DNA from: Acidimicrobiaceae bacterium
GTDB taxonomy: Bacteria; Actinomycetota; Acidimicrobiia; Acidimicrobiales; UBA10347
Length of the DNA: 5,001 nucleotides
Assembly (NCBI GenBank): GCA_003485885.1
Contig: DNHM01000331.1
Coordinates: 1 to 5,001 of the forward strand
Direction: 5' to 3'
Position numbers and translations under genes: made by a program
Shown here: in pieces, positions 1-5,001 of the stretch
Numbering within the stretch: the stretch's first letter is position 1
Layout: every line of letters starts with the position of its first letter
Notes under the pieces: generated by a model
Told to the model about the DNA's origin: nothing
The model's input: the letters and a program-made list of their open reading frames with translations, nothing else
Database searches by the model: none

Positions 1-1
1 C

Positions 2-463
2 GGCGCAACGGTCGTGGTCGATGGCCGCGATACGCAGTTCAACAACAACGGGTTCTTCACTGGCGTGACGTTGCTCGACAATGTGACCACCGATATGTCG
101 GTCTACCAGGATGAGATCTTTGGGCCGGTCCTGAGCGTGGTGCGGGTCGACACGTACCAGCAGGGCGTGAAGCTGATCGAAGACAACCGGTGGGGCAACG
201 GAGCTGCCCTCTTCACCCGCGACGGTGGTGCGGCTCGCCGCTTCCAAGAAGAAGCTGACGCTGGCATGGTTGGCATCAATGTCCCGATCCCTGTGCCCGT
301 TGGTTACCACTCGTTTGGCGGCTGGAAGGACTCGCTTTACGGCGACACCACCATGTATGGCCCCGAAGGCGTCAAGTTCTATACCAAGGCCAAGGTGATC
401 ACGAGTCGGTGGCCAGACCCATCGACGAGTTCGGTCGACCTGGGTTTTCCAACGAACGACTAA
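2..463 (+). CDS. mmsA: CoA-acylating methylmalonate/malonate-semialdehyde dehydrogenase, C-terminal part (5' end outside window)
   Basis: Open from the left edge in frame 2 (first codons read GATVVVDGRD) to a TAA at 461-463, giving 153 residues of a family usually about 500 long. This is the last third of an aldehyde dehydrogenase fold. It contains the EIFGPV segment, whose glutamate contacts the cofactor ribose in the superfamily, and NRWGNGAALFTRDG. The stretch GINVPIPVPVGYHSFGGWKD followed by SLYGD and YGPEGVKFYT is diagnostic for the methylmalonate-semialdehyde dehydrogenase branch rather than general ALDHs. The family oxidises methylmalonate- or malonate-semialdehyde with NAD+ and CoA to propionyl-CoA or acetyl-CoA plus CO2 in the cytoplasm, serving valine, beta-alanine and thymine/uracil breakdown. 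The catalytic cysteine lies upstream of the window and cannot be checked. The same-strand oxidoreductase follows after 58 bp with no terminator between, which suggests one operon and a role in pyrimidine/beta-alanine catabolism (inference). The family call is firm. The physiological substrate is not settled. Confidence 0.93.
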   Translation, partial: GATVVVDGRDTQFNNNGFFTGVTLLDNVTTDMSVYQDEIFGPVLSVVRVDTYQQGVKLIEDNRWGNGAALFTRDGGAARRFQEEADAGMVGINVPIPVPVGYHSFGGWKDSLYGDTTMYGPEGVKFYTKAKVITSRWPDPSTSSVDLGFPTND

Positions 464-464
464 A

Positions 465-499
465 CACCGAGACCGTCCGAGATCACCGAGACCGAGCGA
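465..499 (+). repeat. Pair of 16-bp near-identical direct repeats in the mmsA-oxidoreductase gap
   Basis: CACCGAGACCGTCCGA (465-480) and CACCGAGACCGAGCGA (484-499) match at 14 of 16 positions with a 19-bp period. They fill most of the 58-bp gap between the dehydrogenase stop and the Shine-Dalgarno site of the next gene. The unit is not palindromic, so a terminator is unlikely. It could be a local tandem duplication or a direct-repeat protein site. The sequence alone does not decide. Confidence 0.6.
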
Positions 500-508
500 T
501 TGACTACT

Positions 509-514
509 AGGAGG
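509..514 (+). promoter_or_regulatory. Shine-Dalgarno site of the LLM oxidoreductase
   Basis: A full AGGAGG lies 7 nt before the ATG at 522. It fixes the start codon and is the strongest ribosome-binding site in the window. The minus-strand thioredoxin and MFS genes show no such site. Confidence 0.85.
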
Positions 515-521
515 CTGAATC

Positions 522-1514
522 ATGGAATTTGGCGTAGTACTGCAAACTGACCCACCGGCATGGCGGGTCGTCGACTTGGCTGTGCAAGCCGAGAAACTCG
601 GCTTTACGTATGGCTGGACGTTCGATAGCCATGTGTTGTGGCAAGAGCCATACGTGATTTACAGCCAGATGCTCTCGGCCACCAAACGTATGATTGTTGG
701 TCCCATGGTGACCAATCCTGGTAGCCGCAACTGGACCGTTACCGCATCACATTTTGCGACGCTGAATGACATGTTCGGAAATCGTACGGTGTGCGGTATT
801 GGTCGAGGTGACTCGGCTATGCGTGTGCTCGGCCATACACCGGCCAAGCTGTCGACGCTCGCTGAATCCATGAAGGTGATCAAGGGCCTGGTCGAAGGCC
901 GAGAGGTCACCTACAACGGCACGCAGCAGCAGTTCCCGTGGAGCAAGGGCGGTGAGATCGATATCATGATGGCCGCGTATGGCCCGAAGGCGCTACATCT
1001 TTGTGGCAGTGAGACCGACGGTGTGATCCTGCAGTTGGCTGATCCGGTCATCTGCGAATGGATGATCGCCGCGGTGCGTAGGGCAGCCGAGGAAGCGGGC
1101 CGTGATCCTGATGCACTCAAGATCTGTGTAGCTGCGCCTGCGTATGTCGGCGACGACATCGAACACCAACGAGATCAGGTCCGATGGTTTGGCGGCATGG
1201 TCGGCAATCATGTCGCTGATCTTGTTGATCGGTATGGCGAAAGCAGTGCCATACCTCAGGCGCTGACCGACTACATCAAGGGTCGCCAAGGTTACGACTA
1301 CGCCGAACATGGCAAGTCGAATAGCACCCATGTCGATTTTGTCCCCGACGAGATCATCGACCGGTTCTGCATCCTGGGCAACGAGGCAACTCATGTTGCT
1401 CGACTCCAGGAGCTTGAAGCGTTGGGTGTTGACCAGTTCGCCATCTATCTGATGCACGACCAAAAGGATGAGACGCTGAACGCGTACGGCCAGCGGATCA
1501 TTCCCGCGTTGTGA
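522..1514 (+). CDS. LLM-class flavin/F420-dependent oxidoreductase (TIGR03842 / CPS_4043-like family)
   Basis: A complete 330-residue luciferase-like monooxygenase-fold protein (PF00296 type), cytoplasmic, with no signal or membrane segment. The barrel opens with FGVVLQTDPP (3-12). Conserved-looking blocks follow: WTFDSHVLWQEPY (32-44), VTNPGSRNWTVTASHF (63-78) and the glycine-rich GIGRGDSAMRVLG (92-104), which resembles the cofactor-binding stretch of bacterial luciferase-like enzymes. Length and these blocks fit the TIGR03842 'CPS_4043 family', named as F420-dependent from family membership. I recall this from family knowledge and could not search it. The substrate is unknown. As I recall, family members often sit beside dihydropyrimidinase, beta-ureidopropionase and aminotransferase genes, so the adjacent mmsA fits reductive pyrimidine catabolism (inference). 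The ATG at 522 is chosen because AGGAGG lies 7 nt upstream. It is probably co-transcribed with mmsA. Whether the cofactor is FMN or F420 cannot be told from the sequence. Confidence 0.88.
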   Translation: MEFGVVLQTDPPAWRVVDLAVQAEKLGFTYGWTFDSHVLWQEPYVIYSQMLSATKRMIVGPMVTNPGSRNWTVTASHFATLNDMFGNRTVCGIGRGDSAMRVLGHTPAKLSTLAESMKVIKGLVEGREVTYNGTQQQFPWSKGGEIDIMMAAYGPKALHLCGSETDGVILQLADPVICEWMIAAVRRAAEEAGRDPDALKICVAAPAYVGDDIEHQRDQVRWFGGMVGNHVADLVDRYGESSAIPQALTDYIKGRQGYDYAEHGKSNSTHVDFVPDEIIDRFCILGNEATHVARLQELEALGVDQFAIYLMHDQKDETLNAYGQRIIPAL

Positions 1515-1676
1515 GACGCTTTGGTCAGCCGGGGGCGAACCTGGTTCGTTAGCAAGGGTGGCTGCGTCGAAGCGTTTGTGAGTTAGCTGCGCGGCCACCG
1601 AGTCCGGTCACATGGCGGGGCGCTGTTGCCGGCCGATTGAGTGTGGGGTGCGGCCAATATTCCGTCGCACCCAGCT
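1515..1676. other. Convergent intergenic gap
   Basis: A 162-bp stretch between the oxidoreductase stop on the plus strand and the MFS stop on the minus strand. It holds a small hairpin at 1536-1548 (CGAAC-CTG-GTTCG) and the larger one at 1646-1672 listed separately. No convincing gene is present, although antisense frames run through it. Confidence 0.6.
1646..1672. terminator. GC-rich hairpin between convergent genes, possible terminator
   Basis: GGGTGCG (1646-1652) and CGCACCC (1666-1672) are perfect inverted arms. They extend to 9 bp with one G-U pair, leaving a 9-nt loop. The hairpin starts 5 nt beyond the MFS stop on the minus strand and lies about 130 nt beyond the oxidoreductase stop on the plus strand. 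No T-tract follows on either strand, so it is not a canonical intrinsic terminator. It could still end or stabilise transcripts in an actinobacterium. The position favours the MFS gene. Confidence 0.4.
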
Positions 1677-3017
1677 CTAGCCGGCCTTCTCTGCCGGCCC
1701 GGACTGGGCTGCAGCGCGGGCGCCATCGATGCTGGCGGTAGTCAGATGGCGGGTCGCGAATCCGAGCAGTAGAAGTTGTCCGGCCCCGCTTGCGAACCAC
1801 GGCAGGCGAAGCGCCATTTCCCGTGACGTTGCCAACTCGGCGAACAAGATGATTGCGCCGCCGATGAGTGCGCCGATTGGGATGGATCCCCAGGCAAAGA
1901 ATCGATAGACGCTGTTGACCCGCCCTAAGAGGTGGTCGGGAATAATGGCTTGGCGCAGCGACACCGTGATCACGTTCCACAATACGGCGACGTACATCGA
2001 CGTCGTGAACATGAGCCACACGAGTGGCCACCACGACGTCAGGCCGATGATTATCGACGTGACGCCGCCCACCGTGAGTGTGGCCCACAATGATGGGCCT
2101 GAACCCAGGCGTTGAGAGACCGCGGATGCAGTCCAGCCGCCGACGATGCCACCAACGGCGCCGCCCGTGGACAGGATGGCAAACTCGGTGGGAGAGGTGA
2201 GCAGGACTTCCTGAGCGAAGAGCACCAGTGTCGCCCCGGCCACGGTGCCCAAACCATTCAACAGTCCCAGCGTGATCGCGAGTGGCCGCAGTAGCTCATG
2301 ATTCCAGAGCCATCGACAACCTTCGGCGAGTTCTGATTTCCACGGACGACGTTCTGGGCGAGCTGCAGTCACGGCTTTGGGCCGGGGCAGCAGGAAGATC
2401 AGCAGCGCTGACAGTGCAAAGGTGACGGCGTCAACAAAGAATGGCGCGGCAAACGCGAAGGCGAGCAGCGCTGCTCCGGCCGCGGGCCCGGCCACGGTGT
2501 TCGCAACCTGTTCGGCACTCCACATACGGCCGTTTGCCTTCTCGAGCTGCGAGTCGTCGACGAGTGACGGCATGAGTGTTTGGGCAGTGTTGTCGTAGAG
2601 CACCTCGGCGGTTCCAAGGAACAGCGTGGCTGCGAGCACGACCATGTACAACAGAACGTTCGTTGACACGACGGCCGAGGCATCACCGAGTTCATCGGGG
2701 CCGGGGAGCGCGCCTTGTTGGTCGAGGACCATGAGCGCTACCGCTGCGGTCAGAACTGCTCGGGCGATGTTGGCGCCGACCATAAGTTTGCGGCGTTCAT
2801 AACGGTCGGTGATCACGCCAGCAGGAAGACTGAAGATCAGCCACGGCAGCCGCTGGAACACAGTGACGAGGGCAACCAGCAGCGGGTTGCGGGTCACCGC
2901 TGATGCGAGCCACGGATACGCAATTTGGCCGATGCCATCGCCGAGATTCGAGATCGTGCTTGCCGCGAAGAGCTTGTGATATGCCCGGCCGAATTTCGGC
3001 GACTTCGTGGTGCCCAC
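1677..3017 (-). CDS. MFS exporter, EntS/MFS_3-like
   Basis: A 446-residue, very hydrophobic protein predicted as a 12-helix inner-membrane transporter of the major facilitator superfamily. FGRAYHKLFAASTISNLGDGI (9-29) is the typical opening into helix 1. Motif A appears as AGVITDRYERRK (66-77) between helices 2 and 3. ANGRMWSAEQVANTVAGPAA (161-180) and LGRVNSVYRFFAWGSIPIGA (364-383) are characteristic of the MFS_3/EntS branch of drug or siderophore exporters. The probable role is proton-coupled efflux; the substrate is unknown. The same frame is open further upstream, but that part is arginine-rich and overlaps the preceding membrane-protein gene, so I reject it. I choose the GTG at 3017-3015, eight codons before the conserved FGRAYHKLF block. 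This gives a normal family length and sits 6 nt after a TANNNT box, suggesting a leaderless transcript. The gene follows the CcdA-like gene by 98 nt on the same strand, with no evident functional link. Family call firm, start moderately sure. Confidence 0.88.
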   Translation of the reverse strand: MGTTKSPKFGRAYHKLFAASTISNLGDGIGQIAYPWLASAVTRNPLLVALVTVFQRLPWLIFSLPAGVITDRYERRKLMVGANIARAVLTAAVALMVLDQQGALPGPDELGDASAVVSTNVLLYMVVLAATLFLGTAEVLYDNTAQTLMPSLVDDSQLEKANGRMWSAEQVANTVAGPAAGAALLAFAFAAPFFVDAVTFALSALLIFLLPRPKAVTAARPERRPWKSELAEGCRWLWNHELLRPLAITLGLLNGLGTVAGATLVLFAQEVLLTSPTEFAILSTGGAVGGIVGGWTASAVSQRLGSGPSLWATLTVGGVTSIIIGLTSWWPLVWLMFTTSMYVAVLWNVITVSLRQAIIPDHLLGRVNSVYRFFAWGSIPIGALIGGAIILFAELATSREMALRLPWFASGAGQLLLLGFATRHLTTASIDGARAAAQSGPAEKAG

Positions 3018-3029
3018 CTGTGCACCGTA
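3018..3029 (-). promoter_or_regulatory. Candidate -10 box and leaderless start of the MFS gene
   Basis: On the minus strand TACGGT (3029-3024) matches the actinobacterial TANNNT -10 pattern. It is followed by exactly 6 nt (GCACAG) before the GTG start. No Shine-Dalgarno sequence precedes the GTG, which fits transcription starting at or next to the start codon. No good -35 hexamer is visible. Confidence 0.4.
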
Positions 3030-3115
3030 GGCGGTGTGGCTGATGTCGAACCCGAAGTGACCGGAGCAATGTGTATCGACATGCAACGACCAAGGTTCGG
3101 TGAGGGTGAACTTCT

Positions 3116-3702
3116 TTAAAAGCTGCTGCGCTGTGCGAGTTCGCTGGCAAGGTCGTCGAACAACGTGACGGCGACGAGTCCGCCGACGAGGGCAACGACG
3201 GATAAGCCGATAGTCCTGACGCGGGGTGATCGCTGATGTCACCGAATGTTGGCCATGCGACTTGCAGGGCGGTGATCACTACCAGAGGAATGAATATCCC
3301 GAGCATGTAGACAAACGTGGACACGAGCTCAGACCATGGTTCTGCCCGGGCATTGTTCAAGACGTCGCCCAGCTCACGACCTACACAGGGGATCCATGTC
3401 CAGCCAGCCAAGAAAGCCACCACGGCCGTGGTAGCAAGGTCCGAGATCATGGTGTTGGTCCGCCATGCCAACACGGTCAGTGCAAGTAGGCCGAGTCCAA
3501 CCTCCATATGACCAACGCCACTTGGCAGCGGAGTCCACCAGCCGGTGAATCGCAACCATGCGATCAGGCTCACGGTGAGGATCCACGCAGGTACAAGCCA
3601 GATTCGGCGACGACCCATCAGGGCAACACCAACCGCTGGAATCAGCAGCACCAGGCTGCAGGCGAGTTTGATGCTCTCGATGCCTTCGGCCAGAACATCC
3701 AT
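3116..3702 (-). CDS. CcdA/DsbD-like transmembrane electron-transfer protein, frameshifted in this sequence
   Basis: The ATG at 3702-3700 lies 2 nt after the thioredoxin stop (TGA-CG-ATG), so translation is probably coupled. Frame one gives five hydrophobic helices at about 11-30, 34-52, 66-82, 86-108 and 127-151, ending in GDISDHP. The same frame then turns into Ser/Pro/Arg-rich nonsense that would run on into the MFS gene. The -1 frame instead gives RVRTIGLSVVALVGGLVAVT, a sixth helix, and stops at TAA 3118-3116. Adding one C to the CCCC run (GGGG at 3223-3226 on the plus strand) restores a 195-residue, six-helix protein. Cys15 in helix 1 and Cys106 in helix 4 (WIPCVGRELG) match the CcdA layout, where two membrane cysteines carry electrons from cytoplasmic thioredoxin outward. 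The PCVG element recalls the PCVGP motif of the family. The likely partner is the adjacent DipZ-like thioredoxin. Sequence similarity to CcdA is modest, so the assignment rests on topology, cysteines and context. The frameshift may be an assembly error or a real lesion. Confidence 0.68.
3223..3226 (-). other. Inferred frameshift site in the CcdA-like gene
   Basis: On the coding strand GAT-CAC-CCC-GCG leaves the membrane-protein frame, while GAT-CAC-CCC-(C)GC-GTC enters the frame that encodes helix 6. One base appears to be missing from a C run. The CDS length of 587 nt becomes 588, a multiple of three, once it is restored. No standard X-XXY-YYZ slippery heptamer is present. Confidence 0.7.
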
Positions 3703-3704
3703 CG

Positions 3705-4387
3705 TCAGGTCGCTGGGTTCGCAGCGGGAGGGTTATCAATCAGGTACCGGATTGTTTCCCGGAGTTCTTCGTAGTTGCCTTCGCCGATGTGGTCATAACG
3801 AATATCACCGTTCTGGTCGATGACGTAGGTGCGGGGCCAGAAGTTGGTGGAACCCGGCTGCCATTTCCGAAAGTTCAACTTGTCGGTGTCGAGCGGATCG
3901 GCCAATTCACGCCCAGCTGGTCCGCTGCTTTGATGATGTTGTTGACGTCAGCCTCGAAGTTGAACTCGGGCGCATGTACGCCCAGGATCTCGAAGTTCCT
4001 ATCGCCGAACTCTTCGTAGTAACTCTGGGTGAACGGGATACGGGCCTTGCAGTTGCTGCAGCCAAACGTCCACATCTCAACCAGGAGAACCTGGCTGGTG
4101 AAGTCGTCGATGGATACGGCGTCGGTATTCAGCCAACCGTCGATATCCACCAGATCCATGCGGGGCCCGAAGTTTTCAGGCGTTTCGATCTCGGGTGCTT
4201 CGATCTCGGGTTCGTCATCGGTGATTTCGTCCAGGGGAGCGGGTGTATCCGTTGTAGCTGTCCTGTTGGGCTCGGCAGTGGATCGCTGCTCGGTCGCTGA
4301 TTCAGCGTCATTGCCACCGAGTGTGACCCAAACCAGGACCGCAACTGCAGCGACGAGGACCATCGTGGCGGCGATCCGGCTTCCCAT
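3705..4387 (-). CDS. Membrane-anchored DipZ/TlpA-like thioredoxin, frameshifted in this sequence
   Basis: From the ATG at 4387: a short N-terminus, a hydrophobic anchor (about 5-23), then an acidic Thr/Pro-rich linker with a PEIE repeat (about 25-75). A thioredoxin-like domain follows. Its active site WTFGCSNCK has Cys110 and Cys113, close to the WTYSCINC of mycobacterial DipZ, followed by ILGVHAPEFNFE. After LGVNWPI (158-164) the frame degenerates and stops at 3875. The -1 frame carries the rest: LDTDKLNFRKW, the cis-proline region FWPRTYVID (Pro185), GEGNY, and the final helix to TGA 3707-3705. Adding one C near 3895 gives NWPIPLDTDK, matching the WP/YP-V-A-LD pattern of the family, and a 227-residue protein. 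It probably acts outside the membrane as a thiol-disulfide reductant or oxidant fed by the neighbouring CcdA-like protein (inference). A TTG two codons upstream (4393) is a possible alternative start. The ATG is preferred because a TANNNT box ends 6 nt before it. Confidence 0.82.
3895..3896 (-). other. Inferred frameshift site in the thioredoxin gene
   Basis: On the coding strand TGG-CCG-ATC-CGC leads to a premature TGA at 3877-3875. TGG-CCG-ATC-C(C)G-CTC-GAC reads on as WPIPLD into the conserved C-terminal half. The 683-nt CDS becomes 684 nt, a multiple of three, with the base restored. The exact base is inferred. The shift itself is clear because both halves carry recognisable thioredoxin-family motifs. 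Confidence 0.75.
4184..4211 (-). repeat. Short tandem repeat coding the PEIE linker
   Basis: TTCGATCTCGGGT (plus-strand sense) occurs at 4184-4196 and again at 4199-4211, a 15-bp period. On the coding strand it produces EPEIEAPEIETPE, an acidic, proline-containing five-residue repeat between membrane anchor and thioredoxin domain. It is probably a spacer that varies in length between strains. Confidence 0.7.
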
Positions 4388-4399
4388 GTGCAAACACTA
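4388..4399 (-). promoter_or_regulatory. Candidate -10 box and leaderless start of the thioredoxin gene
   Basis: TAGTGT (4399-4394 on the minus strand) fits TANNNT and is followed by 6 nt (TTGCAC) and then ATG. There is no Shine-Dalgarno sequence upstream. This is the same arrangement and spacing as at the MFS gene. No convincing -35 element is seen. Confidence 0.45.
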
Positions 4400-4636
4400 C
4401 GGGTGTGCGTCGGCGACCCGTGGCGGTTGACTCGGTGTTCTCCACTTCGTAAGAACCTGCACGATGCTGAATCTACAAGCATGAGTCCTCACGGATTAGT
4501 TGGTGCCGAGTTGGCCTTCACCACCGAGCAGGTGGAAGACATGGCGAATCTCCTGTGCAGCCTGGCTGGTGTGGCGCGGAGGTACCGCCTGGGCTCATGA
4601 GCCGATCGGGGATTACTCGCTTGCTGTGGTGGAGGG

Positions 4637-4665
4637 TTGTCAATTGCCCCGATAGCGTCTTCAAT
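4637..4665 (+). promoter_or_regulatory. Candidate promoter of the acyl-CoA dehydrogenase gene
   Basis: TTGTCA (4637-4642, one mismatch to TTGACA) is followed by 17 bp and TTCAAT (4660-4665, four of six to TATAAT). The -10 overlaps the left arm of the palindrome at 4662-4679, as expected for a repressed promoter. Start prediction by eye only. Confidence 0.4.
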
Positions 4666-4679
4666 AACGCCCGTTATTG
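4662..4679. promoter_or_regulatory. Perfect palindromic operator candidate
   Basis: CAATAACG (4662-4669) and CGTTATTG (4672-4679) are perfect inverted repeats around CC, 18 bp in all, ending 37 bp before the ATG at 4717. It is AT-rich against its surroundings, and no T-tract follows, so an operator is likelier than a terminator. Size and symmetry fit a dimeric TetR-type repressor, the class that commonly controls acyl-CoA dehydrogenase genes in actinobacteria (inference). No regulator gene lies in the window. Confidence 0.6.
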
Positions 4680-4716
4680 CAGGCTCGATAGTTTCGGTAG
4701 ACAAGAAGGCACCCCT

Positions 4717-5001
4717 ATGGCTGATTTCAACCCATCGCTGAACGAAGACCAACTCACGATCCAGAAATGGGTCCATGACTTCGCGGAGGACGTCATGCGG
4801 CCAAACGCGGAAGAATGGGATGAACGAGAAGAGTTCCCGTGGCCGGTGGTGCAAGAGGCGGCTCAGATTGGTCTTTATGGCTGGGAGTTTCTTGCCAACG
4901 CCATGTTCAACGACCCGACTGGCCTTACGATGCCGGTGGCGATCGAAGAAATGTTCTGGGGCGATGCAGGCCTCGGCATGGCCATCATGGGATCTGGTCT
5001 C
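4717..5001 (+). CDS. Acyl-CoA dehydrogenase family protein, N-terminal part (3' end outside window)
   Basis: The ATG at 4717 begins 95 open codons that run off the right edge: MADFNPSLNEDQLTIQKWVH..., then FAEDVMRPNAEEWDEREEFP (22-41), AAQIGLYGW (48-56) and the helix PVAIEEMFWGDAGLGMAIMG (73-92). This is the typical all-helical N-terminal domain of acyl-CoA dehydrogenases (PF02771 type): a helix leading to 'RP.A.EWD....FP', a G-L-Y-G turn, and a helix ending in 'EE..WGDAGLG'. The family normally has about 380-420 residues. The flavin-binding and catalytic-glutamate regions lie outside the window. Such enzymes catalyse FAD-dependent alpha,beta-desaturation of acyl-CoA thioesters in the cytoplasm. 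The acyl chain (fatty, branched or steroid side chain) cannot be told. GAAGG at 4705-4709, 7 nt before the ATG, supports the start. It is divergent from the thioredoxin gene and probably controlled by the palindrome upstream. Confidence 0.9.
   Translation, partial: MADFNPSLNEDQLTIQKWVHDFAEDVMRPNAEEWDEREEFPWPVVQEAAQIGLYGWEFLANAMFNDPTGLTMPVAIEEMFWGDAGLGMAIMGSGL

Larger units (their letters stand above)
4388..4716. other. Divergent intergenic region
   Basis: About 330 bp between the minus-strand thioredoxin start and the plus-strand acyl-CoA dehydrogenase start. It holds the thioredoxin -10 box at the left end and a promoter plus palindromic operator at the right end. A 39-codon plus-strand frame (ATG 4481 to TGA 4598-4600, beginning MSPHGLVGAELAF) is present. 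It has no Shine-Dalgarno site and no recognised similarity, so I do not annotate it as a gene. Confidence 0.6.

Noticed and set aside
1536..1548. Small hairpin CGAAC-CTG-GTTCG after the oxidoreductase stop as terminator
   Set aside because: Only a 5-bp stem with a 3-nt loop and two following T residues; too weak to call.
993..2088. Long minus-strand open frames (993-1598 and 1549-2088) across the oxidoreductase, gap and MFS 3' end
   Set aside because: They are antisense or out of frame to well-supported genes, rich in Arg/His, and lack any recognisable domain. GC-rich DNA commonly leaves such frames open.
2797..3115. C-terminal extension of the membrane protein in its first frame down to 2797
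   Set aside because: After about 3223 the frame loses hydrophobic character and overlaps the MFS gene. The -1 frame gives a proper sixth helix and stop.
3018..3242. N-terminal extension of the MFS frame up to 3242
   Set aside because: The extra 75 residues are arginine-rich and non-family-like. They lie over the real last helix of the CcdA-like gene in another frame.
3223..3896. Programmed ribosomal frameshifting in the two redox genes
   Set aside because: No standard slippery heptamer or clear downstream pseudoknot is visible at either site, and two independent programmed shifts in adjacent housekeeping-type genes would be odd.
3226..4430. Several plus-strand frames opposite the thioredoxin and CcdA-like genes
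   Set aside because: They are shadows of the minus-strand coding regions, with low-complexity, non-family translations and no ribosome-binding sites.
4489..4854. 121-codon minus-strand frame opposite the acyl-CoA dehydrogenase start
   Set aside because: It is antisense to the clear N-terminal domain of the dehydrogenase and to its operator, and it shows no domain.

Overview
The window looks like ordinary chromosome from an actinobacterium, possibly of the Acidimicrobiia type. This is inferred from moderately high GC (estimated by eye in the high 50s), a luciferase-like oxidoreductase of a family usually assigned to cofactor F420, a DipZ-like thioredoxin domain, GTG/TTG start options and leaderless-looking starts. 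No mobile element, RNA gene or CRISPR array was seen.

Left part, plus strand (1-1514): the C-terminal end of a CoA-acylating methylmalonate/malonate-semialdehyde dehydrogenase (mmsA-type) is followed after 58 bp by a complete 330-residue LLM-class flavin/F420 oxidoreductase with a strong AGGAGG site. The pair resembles the end of a reductive pyrimidine / beta-alanine catabolic cluster. Its other genes would lie to the left, outside the window.

Middle, minus strand (1677-4387): reading from right to left, a membrane-anchored DipZ/TlpA-like thioredoxin is followed 2 nt later by a six-helix CcdA-like membrane protein with one cysteine in helix 1 and one in helix 4. A 12-helix MFS exporter of the EntS/MFS_3 type comes next. 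The first two look like a split DipZ: the membrane protein would pass electrons to the extracytoplasmic thioredoxin. Both are broken in this sequence by what looks like one missing base each, near 3895 and 3223. Each continues in the -1 frame to a sensible end. The MFS gene converges on the oxidoreductase gene across a 162-bp gap holding a GC-rich hairpin.

Right part (4388-5001): a roughly 330-bp divergent intergenic region separates the thioredoxin gene from the first 95 codons of an acyl-CoA dehydrogenase on the plus strand, which runs off the window. Just upstream of that gene is a perfect 8+2+8 palindrome overlapping a candidate -10 box, probably a repressor operator.

Nothing here amounts to a clearly new system. 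The items most worth a second look are the double frameshift in the split DipZ pair, the palindromic operator, the matching leaderless-type start signals of two minus-strand genes, and the mmsA-oxidoreductase pairing.
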